Assembly (NCBI GenBank): GCA_015232315.1
Contig: JADFZZ010000025.1
Coordinates: 275-64,274, forward strand
Length of the DNA: 64,000 bases
Direction: 5' to 3'
From: SAR324 cluster bacterium
GTDB lineage: Bacteria > SAR324 > NAC60-12
A program made the position numbers and the translations under genes. The notes beneath the pieces are model-generated. The model made no database searches. It was not told the DNA's origin and saw only the letters and a program-made list of their open reading frames with translations. Positions 1 through 8,103 of the stretch are shown piece by piece. Each line of letters starts with the position of its first letter. Position 1 is the stretch's first letter.

Positions 1-2
1 TT

Positions 3-191
3 TTCCCGGAACATCAGGACAAGAAAGTCTATGGCATTCTCGCCGGAGTGGATGTTTCCCGTGATGTCAAAAAAAGAGCCGCGCAGGAAGGCGTCTATTT
101 GGCGCTGATTCATGATGACCTGTTTGACCTCAAGGTTCCCGCACATTTCCAGCCCAGAGCGATCACCGCCCCCATTGCCAATCCGTATTGA
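3..191 (+). CDS. C-terminal fragment of an unidentified protein
   Basis: The frame is open from the window edge and ends at TGA 189-191, giving 63 codons. The 5' part lies outside the window. The visible tail contains the stretch GVDVSRDVKKRAAQEGVYLA followed by a Phe/Pro-rich end. This loosely resembles the C-terminus of DUF3782-like, PD-(D/E)XK-related proteins, in which an alternating beta/alpha unit ends in '+A..EGV(Y/F)LA'. That resemblance is from memory and is not proof of function. The next gene lies convergent on the other strand 27 bases away. Confidence 0.55.
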   Translation, partial: FPEHQDKKVYGILAGVDVSRDVKKRAAQEGVYLALIHDDLFDLKVPAHFQPRAITAPIANPY

Positions 192-218
192 TTTTACTCT
201 GCACTCGGCAGGATTCAG

Positions 219-968
219 TCACGGATGGTAACAGGCAAACCATTCCGGATGCGTAATCCAGTCCTGTCTAAATTCTTCCAGTTTCTGGATGGTGCCAATG
301 TCCTTCCAGTAGCAAGAGCCTGTGTTGAAGCAGCGAACAGGGTATTTCATATGACTGAGGCGGAGGTAAGTGTCGATGATGGAAAAAGAGCCTGATTCAG
401 TCATGACAGGGAAAATTGAGGGTGAAATGACATGAATGCCGCTGAAGCCTGCTTCATACACCTTTCCTTCCGGAGGACGCGTCTGCACCCGGAGATCTTT
501 TTTATAATAGTGAATGCCGCACAGAAAACCGGACTCATCCACGAGCAGGCGTGTTTGGGTTTCTCGTTCCTGAACACAGAGAGTGGCAAGATTCTGTGCT
601 TGCAGATGATACTGATAGGCCTGCTTTAAATCGGCATTGCAGAAAATGTCGGCATTGTGCAGAAAAAATGGGGAATCGTCCCAGAAATCAAGGGTTTTAA
701 GCAGTCCACCGCCTGTTCCCAGAATTTCCTCTTCATGCGAAGTTTCGATTTTCAGTCCATCGGCCGGACGGTTTTTCAGATATTGCTTGATTTGATCCGC
801 AAGATAATGCGTATTAAGGATGACGGAGGTGACTCCCAGATATTTTAACCGCTGAATCGTCCATTCCAGAGCTGGAATATTGTCCACAGGCACCAGTGCC
901 TTGGGAAGTGCTAATGTGATCGGTTGAAGTCGTGTGCCTTTGCCAGCGGCAAGAATCATGGCTTTCAT
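219..968 (-). CDS. Sugar-1-phosphate nucleotidyltransferase (NTP_transferase family, MurU/RfbA-like)
   Basis: A 249-residue protein. It opens with the signature LAAGKGTRLQPIT followed by LPKALVPV (residues 6-28), the nucleotide-binding G-x-G-T-R...PK motif of nucleotidyltransferases that join NTP to sugar-1-phosphates. HNADIF near residue 105 supplies the metal-binding Asp, and WKDIGT near the end matches the family's sugar-binding tail. The short length, without a left-handed beta-helix, fits MurU-like or mannose-1-phosphate guanylyltransferase-like enzymes rather than GlmU. The substrate cannot be read from the sequence. A GAGGAG ribosome site lies about 10 bases before the ATG. It is transcribed divergently from the gene at 1068 across a 99-base spacer. 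Confidence 0.8.
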   Translation of the reverse strand: MKAMILAAGKGTRLQPITLALPKALVPVDNIPALEWTIQRLKYLGVTSVILNTHYLADQIKQYLKNRPADGLKIETSHEEEILGTGGGLLKTLDFWDDSPFFLHNADIFCNADLKQAYQYHLQAQNLATLCVQERETQTRLLVDESGFLCGIHYYKKDLRVQTRPPEGKVYEAGFSGIHVISPSIFPVMTESGSFSIIDTYLRLSHMKYPVRCFNTGSCYWKDIGTIQKLEEFRQDWITHPEWFACYHP

Positions 969-1067
969 AAGAAGGACTCCTCTTTTATTACCTGAAATCT
1001 GGCTTGTTCAGGGCTTGGTCAGATAAAGACAATTGTCAAAACGTCGATCGTTTTATGGGAGATCGTT

Positions 1068-3611
1068 ATGTTAAAAAAAGTAGCTACGCGCACCATTGAT
1101 GACCTGTTGTTTGATTTTTCTCCGCACAAAACCAAAGATATCAAACTTCGGGAGTTGTGTGAACGGATTTATTCGCTCTTTCAGCAATGTGCTTCTCCTA
1201 GTGGAAAAAATCTGGTGGAGGTTCTGGAAGACATCAATGAAACGCATTATCAGTATATTTTTGAAAAAATATGCCAGCATGTGCGGCAAAAGTATTATCA
1301 TTCGCTGTCAGACGGTTTGAAGCAGAATCGAAGCTATGTCAAGGAATATGAAAATGAGTTTTTTCTGGCAAACTATCAGTCTTTACGAGACATTCTGGGG
1401 TTGTTCAAACTCCATGAAAACCATAAACGAATGCCAACCTATCTTCAAAAACGGGTTTCTGAAAAGATGGTCACAACCCTGTATGAAGAAATTATTCCCA
1501 AATCAAGAATTCTGTATACACATCGCCATAATCTGCTTCGTGCTCTGGATAACAAGATTGAAACCATTGAACTGATTGATTACCACTATGATGGCGAACC
1601 GATTCCCCTGTTCATCAAGAATATCTATATTCATAAAATCAATAAATTTCAGGGATACTCCATCAAAGTATGGGAAATCACTCCGGCCAAAGTGACTCAA
1701 CCGACTCCGGTCTGTCTGATTCCCGGTGTTTCCGGCAATTATTTCAGTTTTCATTGTATTGGCAATAACAGCCTGGATTACCATCTGGTCAAGGAAGGCA
1801 GTCGGGTGTTTGTGCTGGATCACGATTGGGAAGGACATAATGCCAGCATGGATTTTTACGCGGAATATCTGATGACCGCCATCATTGATTTTGTGAAACA
1901 CCGAACTGCCAGGTCACAGGTGATGTTATTGGGACATGGTCTGGGTGGTTCGATGATCCTGTTCAATCAGGTTCTCAACGCGGTTCAGCATCCTCGTTTG
2001 ATTGATGCGGTCAAGGCGATCCTGCTGGTGAATACACCAATCACCATCAATTCCAATCATCCGCTGTTTAAAAAGTTGAAAAAAACGGCGGAATTTGCGG
2101 TGTCGATGCTGGATCGGCAAAAATATTTTTCAATCAAAAAAACAACGTCCTTGCTGGCGCGTTTCCCCGGTCTGATTTCGTTGCTGAGTGTGGATTTTCA
2201 ACTCAACACAAAAATGGTGGAATGGGTGGAACAACAGACACAACAGCATTTACCCTGGGAGGGAAATCATTTTCAGTTCAATCCTTTCACCAATCATCCG
2301 CAGGCGTTGAAAACCCTGTTGGAACGGGGCATGACCGATCCTCCGCATATGGTTCTGAAACATTTGTTGCATATCCTCAACTCCGGAGTGGATGGAATGG
2401 TTTCTGCCAATTATGAGGAAGTTCACTCTGCCGCTGATGGAGAAATTAAAGACATTCAAAAAGATTGGGAACATGAATGGGAGCATAACACACCCTCCAG
2501 TCAGGTGTTGGGCATCAATTATACGGAAAATCTCTATCGCATACAGGGCAATGTTCCGATTCTGGCAGTTCATGCCTCTAACGATGTGCTGTGTCCTCCG
2601 TCCGGATTTCTCAAATATTGGGATTCCCTGCCACATCTCAACAAGCTTAAACTGGACAGTTCCCCCAGAGATTTCAGCAATCAGGAAAGCAATCTGCGGG
2701 AGATTGAGCGGTTCATTGAGTCTGGCCGTTGCTCCTCTGCCATCCATGTCACTGTTCACGAAGGTCAGCACCTGGATTCGTTGATCACGCAGAAACGTGT
2801 GTTTTCAACCTTCATTCACGCTGTGGAGCAATTGCCCATGAAACCTGAAGAGGCGGTGCGCAAGGAACTCAAGGTGTTTCAGGAATGGATGAACAAAGAC
2901 ATCAGTGTGGAGAAAAAACTGATTCTGACCAAGGACCTGTCTAATAAGATACGTGCTCTGGAACCACATTTTTTCATGAGTGAAACCATGAAAATCATTG
3001 ATATTCTGCTTGAGGTTCTATTGCTGGAAATTCCTTTGCCGGGATATGACAAAATTTTTCAGGATCTCATGGTTCGGGGTGATGAACAGATGGCAGAGCC
3101 TGAAGAACTCAAACACAATGTTTACTGGTGTACCATTCAGACGATTATTTCCCTGGAACCTGATCCTCAGGAATTGATGGGGATTGTGCTGGAACGACTG
3201 CGGGAGGGTAAAAAACTGCCGGACGTCACAGTCAGAACATTTCTTGATCTGGGGTCCGCCTTGTATGACTATTCCCTCACCCGGAAAAAGGAGCTGACTC
3301 AGGCTGTCATGACTTTGTTTGAAGCGATTATGATGGAAGGCATTAAACATTCAAACAGCAAGGTGGCCCTGCATGCGGTGAGAGGTTTTTTTCACACCAG
3401 AAATTCAGATTTTATTCACAAGGGAATTGATCTCTACCTGGGGTTCCCCAAGGCCTGGAAAGATAAAACCCGTACTATTTATTGGGATGAAATCAATAAA
3501 TTCATTTCAGAATCACTGCATCACACGTCTGAGGATATTGTTTCCAGCATGGAAGCCTTTCTCAAATTGTATGATGAAATTGGAACTCACGCAGAACAAA
3601 GCGGTGTGTGA
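1068..3611 (+). CDS. Large alpha/beta-hydrolase-like protein with Gly at the nucleophile position
   Basis: This is an 847-residue protein. An N-terminal, mostly helical part (about 1-200) precedes an alpha/beta-hydrolase core with LIPGVSGNYFSF (about 217-228) as the oxyanion-side strand-turn. The nucleophile elbow is at 289-294, the acid candidate is Asp506 (HASNDVLCPPSG) and the base candidate is His568 (EGQHLD). The elbow reads GHGLGG, so residue 291, normally Ser (Cys in PhaC-type synthases), is Gly (GGT at 1938-1940). The last 270 residues are helical with no recognised domain. No signal peptide is evident. The start is supported by GGGAGA upstream. The lid and the Cys/Ser-x-Gly-Gly style resemble PhaC/lipase relatives. 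The protein may be non-catalytic or use another nucleophile, and its substrate is unknown. Confidence 0.72.
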   Translation: MLKKVATRTIDDLLFDFSPHKTKDIKLRELCERIYSLFQQCASPSGKNLVEVLEDINETHYQYIFEKICQHVRQKYYHSLSDGLKQNRSYVKEYENEFFLANYQSLRDILGLFKLHENHKRMPTYLQKRVSEKMVTTLYEEIIPKSRILYTHRHNLLRALDNKIETIELIDYHYDGEPIPLFIKNIYIHKINKFQGYSIKVWEITPAKVTQPTPVCLIPGVSGNYFSFHCIGNNSLDYHLVKEGSRVFVLDHDWEGHNASMDFYAEYLMTAIIDFVKHRTARSQVMLLGHGLGGSMILFNQVLNAVQHPRLIDAVKAILLVNTPITINSNHPLFKKLKKTAEFAVSMLDRQKYFSIKKTTSLLARFPGLISLLSVDFQLNTKMVEWVEQQTQQHLPWEGNHFQFNPFTNHPQALKTLLERGMTDPPHMVLKHLLHILNSGVDGMVSANYEEVHSAADGEIKDIQKDWEHEWEHNTPSSQVLGINYTENLYRIQGNVPILAVHASNDVLCPPSGFLKYWDSLPHLNKLKLDSSPRDFSNQESNLREIERFIESGRCSSAIHVTVHEGQHLDSLITQKRVFSTFIHAVEQLPMKPEEAVRKELKVFQEWMNKDISVEKKLILTKDLSNKIRALEPHFFMSETMKIIDILLEVLLLEIPLPGYDKIFQDLMVRGDEQMAEPEELKHNVYWCTIQTIISLEPDPQELMGIVLERLREGKKLPDVTVRTFLDLGSALYDYSLTRKKELTQAVMTLFEAIMMEGIKHSNSKVALHAVRGFFHTRNSDFIHKGIDLYLGFPKAWKDKTRTIYWDEINKFISESLHHTSEDIVSSMEAFLKLYDEIGTHAEQSGV

Positions 3612-3632
3612 CTGTCATAATCCTGGAGCACC

Positions 3633-3899
3633 ATGGAAGCAAAAAATTCTTACATCCAGTATCTTAAAGATGCGCAACCCGGTTTATGGCATTCGGTCGT
3701 GTCAGCCGCTAACGACGGCCTGATCATGGTGGATGAGGACAATGACGCGGTTACAGCTACCAATCGTTTGTTGCTGACTTATCCGGGGTTGCATGACGTT
3801 CTGTCATTTTTGCATGATCAATGGGTTGAGCAGTTTTTGGATGATCATGGAACACTCTCTACCCTCCTTCAGAATCTTCCTCAAAAAAAATTAGATTAG
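3633..3899 (+). CDS. Small hypothetical protein (88 aa)
   Basis: The start codon lies 21 bases after the stop of the hydrolase-like gene, so the two are probably co-transcribed. The product is acidic and soluble-looking, with no transmembrane segment or Cys motif. No family was recognised. The only support is the open frame, position, codon use like its neighbours and a GGAG-containing stretch (tcctggagcacc) just before the ATG. It may be an accessory or chaperone-like partner of the upstream protein, but nothing in the sequence shows this. Confidence 0.5.
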   Translation: MEAKNSYIQYLKDAQPGLWHSVVSAANDGLIMVDEDNDAVTATNRLLLTYPGLHDVLSFLHDQWVEQFLDDHGTLSTLLQNLPQKKLD

Positions 3900-4099
3900 G
3901 CATTCCTATTTCTTTTCAAACTTGTTAAGTCTCAGTTTAAGGTGGGAACCGTCAGAGGTTCCCCGGTTGCGTTGAACACGCGTCAGAATTGTGAAACAGT
4001 TTCAGCCTTGGGGATTCGTTTTGTCGCCGGATGCTCAACGGGTTGGTTCTGTTTTACGGTTTCTACTCAATCATAACAATGGTGACAGACAGGATGAGT

Positions 4100-4915
4100 A
4101 TGGAATTGGCTGAAAAAATGAAATCTCTTCTCAGTTTTGCCAATCTGCAAACAAGGATCGGTGAAACTCACAAGAATACGGGCACTCTGGGCTATGATCC
4201 CTGGGGGTATAACGAAGATAGATTGCGCCAGTTTGCGAAACTGGGACAATGGATCTATGAAAAATATTTCAGGACCGAAGCCTTTGGACTGGAAAATATT
4301 CCGTCCCAGGGACGTGCGCTGATCATTGGAAATCATAGTGGGCAGTTGCCGATGGATGGTATTCTCGTTTCTATCGCGCTATTGACCAATCCGCATGGAT
4401 CCAGAGTTCCACGGGCCATGATTGAACGGTTTTTTCCCACAGTTCCTTTTCTGGGAAACTTCCTGAATGAGATTGGTGCCGTTGTGGGCGATCCGGTGAA
4501 TTGTATTAAAATGCTACAGCGAGATGAATCTGTGATTGTTTTTCCCGAGGGGGTCGGTGGTTCGGGTAAACCCTGGAAAAAACGCTATGAATTGCAACGG
4601 TTTGGAACAGGTTTTCTCAAAATCGCGATTGAAACCAAGAGCCCGATTATCCCGGTGGGGATTGTCGGCTGTGAAGAAACAATCCCGTCATTGGGAAGTA
4701 TTGACCCCCTTGCCCGAATGCTGGGGTTGCCCTATGTTCCGATTTCATTGCCGGTGATTCTGCCAGCAAAGGTCTATCTCCATTTTGGCAAACCCATGAT
4801 GTTTGAAGGAGATCCCACGAATGAAACACGGCTCAAGGAAATGGTAGAGGAAGTTAAAAACTCAATCAGATCTTTAATTCAGGATGGTTTTGATAAACGT
4901 CAAAGGGGGCGTTGA
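4100..4915 (+). CDS. PlsC-type 1-acylglycerol-3-phosphate O-acyltransferase family protein
   Basis: It transfers acyl groups from acyl-CoA/ACP to a lysophospholipid or other alcohol at the cytoplasmic face of the membrane. The family's HX4D catalytic motif is present as NHSGQLPMD. A second block, VFPEGVGGSGKPW, corresponds to the FPEG(T/S)RS substrate-binding motif but lacks its usual Arg-Ser. IIPVGIVG matches block IV. The frame is open from ATG 4031. I prefer ATG 4100 because AGGATGAG precedes it, while 4031 has no ribosome site. The gene ends 3 bases before the epimerase start, so the pair is translationally linked and may act in one envelope-lipid pathway. Confidence 0.8.
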   Translation: MELAEKMKSLLSFANLQTRIGETHKNTGTLGYDPWGYNEDRLRQFAKLGQWIYEKYFRTEAFGLENIPSQGRALIIGNHSGQLPMDGILVSIALLTNPHGSRVPRAMIERFFPTVPFLGNFLNEIGAVVGDPVNCIKMLQRDESVIVFPEGVGGSGKPWKKRYELQRFGTGFLKIAIETKSPIIPVGIVGCEETIPSLGSIDPLARMLGLPYVPISLPVILPAKVYLHFGKPMMFEGDPTNETRLKEMVEEVKNSIRSLIQDGFDKRQRGR

Positions 4916-4918
4916 TTT

Positions 4919-5872
4919 ATGGCACAACAAAATAAACCACAAATATTGATCACCGGTGCCGGTGGAGAGCTGGCTCATCGGGTCGCTGAAAAACTGAAAA
5001 AAAATTATGATCTCATCGGTGTCGATTTCCGTGATGATTCCCACTATGATGATGAACTGGTGAAATACCGTCTGGATTTTTCAAAGCGGGGATTTGAGGA
5101 AGTATTCCGCCATCATGAATTTGAAGGTATCCTGCACCTGGGACGTTTGCGCATGACTCAGAAAGACCGGTTTAAACGGTATAATGTCAATGTGCTTGGA
5201 ACACAGCGTCTATTGGAACTGGGCCGCAAATATGGGGTGAACCATTCCCTGGTTTTGTCCACTTATCATGTTTATGGTGCCCATCCTTATAATCCGTCCT
5301 TGATTGATGAAAGCTTTCCAATGAAAGCCGCGAACTGGTCCTCGGAACTGGTGGATGGTGTGGAGTTGGAAAATCTGGTGGCCATCAACATGCTGCGTCA
5401 TCGCCGATCCCGGGTGACCATCCTGCGCCCCTGCAATGTCATTGGACCGGGAGTGAAAAACCAGATCAGCGGGTTGTTGTCGCAGAAAAAAGCACCGGTG
5501 ATTTCAGGGTATGCTCCACTGATGCAGTTCATCCATGTGGAAGATCTGGCCGAAGCCATCGCCAAAGCCTACTCAACCAATCACCCCGGTATTTATAATG
5601 TGGCAACTGAAGACTGGATTCCTTATACGCGGGCGCTGGAACTGGCAGGTTGTGAAACTTTTTCGATTCCATCCGTGCCGCCATTGCTGACGCGACGGAT
5701 CTGTTCTGTGATGAAAATCAAAAATTTGCCACCGCACATGGTCAATTATTTCAAATATCCCATTATTCTGGAGAGTTCATTGTTCAATAAAACATTTCAT
5801 TTTGAGCCTAAATATACTTTGGATGAGATGTTTGGCTATTATCGTGGACTTAAATCGAATCAAAAAGATTGA
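4919..5872 (+). CDS. NAD-dependent epimerase/dehydratase (extended SDR)
   Basis: A 317-residue extended short-chain dehydrogenase. The N-terminal Rossmann motif reads ILITGAGGELAHRVAEKL (residues 9-26; G-x-G-G-x-x rather than the textbook GxxGxxG), followed by VDFRDD as the end of beta-2. LSTYHVYG supplies the Ser/Thr of the active site. The expected YxxxK is not obvious at the usual spacing. The region ANWSSELVDGVELENLVAINMLR sits where Tyr/Lys normally occur and shows no clear YxxxK, so catalysis may be altered. LRPCNVIGPG and FIHVEDLAEAI are typical later motifs. It follows the acyltransferase by 3 bases, suggesting a shared lipid or envelope-sugar role. Confidence 0.78.
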   Translation: MAQQNKPQILITGAGGELAHRVAEKLKKNYDLIGVDFRDDSHYDDELVKYRLDFSKRGFEEVFRHHEFEGILHLGRLRMTQKDRFKRYNVNVLGTQRLLELGRKYGVNHSLVLSTYHVYGAHPYNPSLIDESFPMKAANWSSELVDGVELENLVAINMLRHRRSRVTILRPCNVIGPGVKNQISGLLSQKKAPVISGYAPLMQFIHVEDLAEAIAKAYSTNHPGIYNVATEDWIPYTRALELAGCETFSIPSVPPLLTRRICSVMKIKNLPPHMVNYFKYPIILESSLFNKTFHFEPKYTLDEMFGYYRGLKSNQKD

Positions 5873-5896
5873 ACAAGGATAAGCTCCTTTGCAAAA

Positions 5897-5937
5897 ACGC
5901 ACGATCGATCAGAGCGATTTTTTTAGACGCACGATCG
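5897..5937. repeat. Two 11-base direct repeats spaced 30 bases
   Basis: The sequence ACGCACGATCG occurs at 5897-5907 and again at 5927-5937, three helical turns apart, in the gap between the epimerase and the chemoreceptor. Each copy contains the palindrome CGATCG. The arrangement is like paired operator sites on one face of the helix. No protein partner can be named. Confidence 0.55.
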
Positions 5938-5998
5938 TGAGTTTTCACGCTGGATAGCAAATCGAACAATGTTTCAACTTTCGTAGTATAATCCAGAT

Positions 5999-6036
5999 TC
6001 GTCAACAGGGTTTTTTCTGATGAATCCTGTTGACGA
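5999..6036 (+). promoter_or_regulatory. Strong hairpin upstream of the chemoreceptor gene
   Basis: The arms TCGTCAACAGG (5999-6009) and CCTGTTGACGA (6026-6036) form a perfect 11-base-pair stem with a 16-base T-rich loop. It ends 29 bases before the ATG of the chemoreceptor. A T-rich stretch follows further on (caggtttttaagg). It could terminate the acyltransferase/epimerase transcript or lie in the leader of the chemoreceptor mRNA. Confidence 0.5.
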
Positions 6037-6065
6037 TTCAATCAGGTTTTTAAGGCTTTTATTTT

Positions 6066-7898
6066 ATGTTTTCCAATCGAACTCTTACATTCCGGCATAC
6101 ATTGCTGTTGTTGTTTCCATTGCTGACAGCATTGATTTATTTTGGATTTCTGGCCTTTGACAGCGTCAGCGAATATTTAAAACTCCAGAAAATTGTTCCC
6201 GTCACTGATAATTTGCATCCAATGCATCAGGTGGTGCACGGGCTACAGGATGAACGAAAACAGACGTTTCAATTTTTACTGGCCCACAACAGCCCGGACA
6301 TGCAATCTTTGAAAATCCTTCAAAAAACCAATGATTCTCTGATACAAAATTTGATTGGCGGTCTTCGTCAGATGGAACCTTTTCTCAACAATAAATCAAA
6401 AACTGATATTCAAAAAATCATTTCAACACTGGATTCGCTTCACGGTTTAAGAAAGCAGGCACTATCGCGGTCAGTCTCAGCCTCAGAATGGTATGAGGGG
6501 TCTGATAAAATCATCCATCAACTGCTTGAGTTTCAGCTTGAGGTGGTGAATCTCGAAATGAGGGATATCACCCGTGAGTTTTATACCTATATCAGTGTTC
6601 TGGAAATCATGGAGCGACTGAGGGGGGAACAGCTCCTGCTGTATGCGGTGTTCCTCAATCAAACGCTTCCAGTGGGAGGGTATGAACGCTTTCTGGCCTT
6701 AGTGAATGAGCAGGATATTTATTGGCAGTTGTTTGAAACCTTTGCCGGGGATTCAACGATGGCAGGGCTTGGGCGAATTCTCACTCCGGAAACTTTGAAT
6801 CCTGTGGAAGTCGGTCGAAACGCGTTCATTCAGGGAATTGCCGAACAACGGTTTGAATATTCTCCGGATGACTGGTTGCGAGCCTGTGAAGAACGTATCA
6901 TGGCTCTGGATAATCTTTTTGAACAAATTGAACAGCATTTGAGCCTGCGGGTTCATCAGGACATGAGTAATCATTTCCGGCATAACCTGATACTGCTGTC
7001 GGTTGGCGCCCTTACCCTGTTGGGGATAATCATTTTCTCCGTTAAATTAACACGTTCCATGATTGAGGATTTGAGCAGGGATGTGTTCACACTGAACAGA
7101 ACGACCGATCAATTACAAACTGCCTCGGCGATGCTTGCAGAGTCCAGCGAAGAACTGGCCAGAGGATCCATGTCCCATTCCTCTTCAATTGCGCATGTGT
7201 CAACCGCGTTGGAACAGATTGCCAATCATATCCAGGATAATGCCAGAAATTCACGTCAGGTTCAGAAAATGGCGGATCAATCTGAATCTGAAATCAGCAC
7301 CTTGTCCGCAACCATGACACTGCTGAAAGATTCCAGCGGTAAAATTTCAGGAATCACCCAAACCATTGACGATCTGGCCTTTCAGACCAATATTCTTTCA
7401 CTCAATGCCGCCGTGGAAGCGGCCCGTGCGGGAGAACTGGGGATGGGCTTTTCTGTAGTGGCTGATGAAGTTCGAACCCTTGCGCTTAAAAGTGCGGAAG
7501 CGGCCAGAGATATTTCATCCTGTATCGAAGAAAACGTCATGAAAACCATTGATGGCGTGGACATCACCGCCAGAGTGATTTCTTCTTTCAAAAATATCAA
7601 CAAGCACATTGCTGAAATTGCGACAGCCTCTCAGGAACAGACACAAGGTATCACGCAAATTCATACATCCATTCTGGAAATGGATGATTTCACACAGCGT
7701 AGCGCCGCGACAGCCGAGCAGAATTCAACGGCGGCATCAGAGTTGTCCATGCAGGTGCTTCAGTTGCAGGGCTTTGCTGAACGCCTGTTGAGGCTTTTGG
7801 GGTTAGATGTTGAGACAGCCAATTCCCAACCACCTGCGCCCTCTCCCAGGGATGAGGCTGTGATTTCCCTTGATTTCCATTCCGATCCATCCTCCTGA
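6066..7898 (+). CDS. Methyl-accepting chemotaxis protein with NIT-like periplasmic sensor
   Basis: A 610-residue chemoreceptor. TM1 (about 10-29) and TM2 (about 307-327) bracket a helical periplasmic domain of about 275 residues. Its HGLQDERKQTFQFL and LRGEQLLLYAVFLNQ segments resemble the nitrate/nitrite-sensing NIT fold (inference from helix pattern only). A clear HAMP domain is not apparent; helical linker follows TM2. The cytoplasmic coiled coil contains the conserved tip DLAFQTNILSLNAAVEAARAG (about 438-458) and the following GFSVVADEVRTLA, where CheA/CheW dock. It is a single gene. A CheY lies at 37859 but no CheA is in the window. The start has only a weak ribosome site (aagg). Confidence 0.9.
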   Translation: MFSNRTLTFRHTLLLLFPLLTALIYFGFLAFDSVSEYLKLQKIVPVTDNLHPMHQVVHGLQDERKQTFQFLLAHNSPDMQSLKILQKTNDSLIQNLIGGLRQMEPFLNNKSKTDIQKIISTLDSLHGLRKQALSRSVSASEWYEGSDKIIHQLLEFQLEVVNLEMRDITREFYTYISVLEIMERLRGEQLLLYAVFLNQTLPVGGYERFLALVNEQDIYWQLFETFAGDSTMAGLGRILTPETLNPVEVGRNAFIQGIAEQRFEYSPDDWLRACEERIMALDNLFEQIEQHLSLRVHQDMSNHFRHNLILLSVGALTLLGIIIFSVKLTRSMIEDLSRDVFTLNRTTDQLQTASAMLAESSEELARGSMSHSSSIAHVSTALEQIANHIQDNARNSRQVQKMADQSESEISTLSATMTLLKDSSGKISGITQTIDDLAFQTNILSLNAAVEAARAGELGMGFSVVADEVRTLALKSAEAARDISSCIEENVMKTIDGVDITARVISSFKNINKHIAEIATASQEQTQGITQIHTSILEMDDFTQRSAATAEQNSTAASELSMQVLQLQGFAERLLRLLGLDVETANSQPPAPSPRDEAVISLDFHSDPSS

Positions 7899-7904
7899 CT
7901 ATGC

Positions 7905-7974
7905 TTTTCTGACAAAACCCTGTTTTGTGATTGTAATTTAATAAGGTTTTAAAAAATTTTCTTTTGTCAGAAAA
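7905..7974. repeat. Perfect 13-base inverted repeat before the recombinase gene
   Basis: TTTTCTGACAAAA (7905-7917) and TTTTGTCAGAAAA (7962-7974) are exact reverse complements separated by 44 AT-rich bases. They lie just after the chemoreceptor stop and just before a candidate promoter for the serine recombinase. The spacing is too large for a simple terminator loop. Paired sites for a dimeric DNA-binding protein, perhaps the recombinase itself, are a better fit (inference). Confidence 0.6.
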
Positions 7975-7979
7975 ACTTC

Positions 7980-8007
7980 TTGACAGTCAAAAAACCACTA
8001 TTACTAT
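7980..8007 (+). promoter_or_regulatory. Candidate sigma-70 promoter of the recombinase gene
   Basis: TTGACA at 7980-7985 and TACTAT at 8002-8007 are separated by 16 bases. The -35 box is a perfect match and the -10 box matches 4 of 6. A start about 8014 would leave a leader of about 90 bases. The 13-base inverted repeat ends 6 bases upstream of the -35 box, so a protein bound there could influence this promoter. Confidence 0.4.
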
Positions 8008-8103
8008 CTCATGGATAATGCGCGAGTGAATTAGCCGCCATTGTTTTTTACGGAACAGGTGACAGAATTATTTTTGGATGTTGCCGCAACATGGAGTGTG
8101 TTT

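Noticed and set aside
5850-6041. 63-residue minus-strand open frame after the epimerase gene
   Set aside because: It covers the direct repeats and hairpin, has no ribosome site and overlaps the end of the epimerase gene; codon use does not look coding.
8041-8103. Extended N-terminus (TTG 8041) for the recombinase
   Set aside because: The added 21 residues lie upstream of the conserved resolvase start, and ATG 8104 has its own ribosome site.
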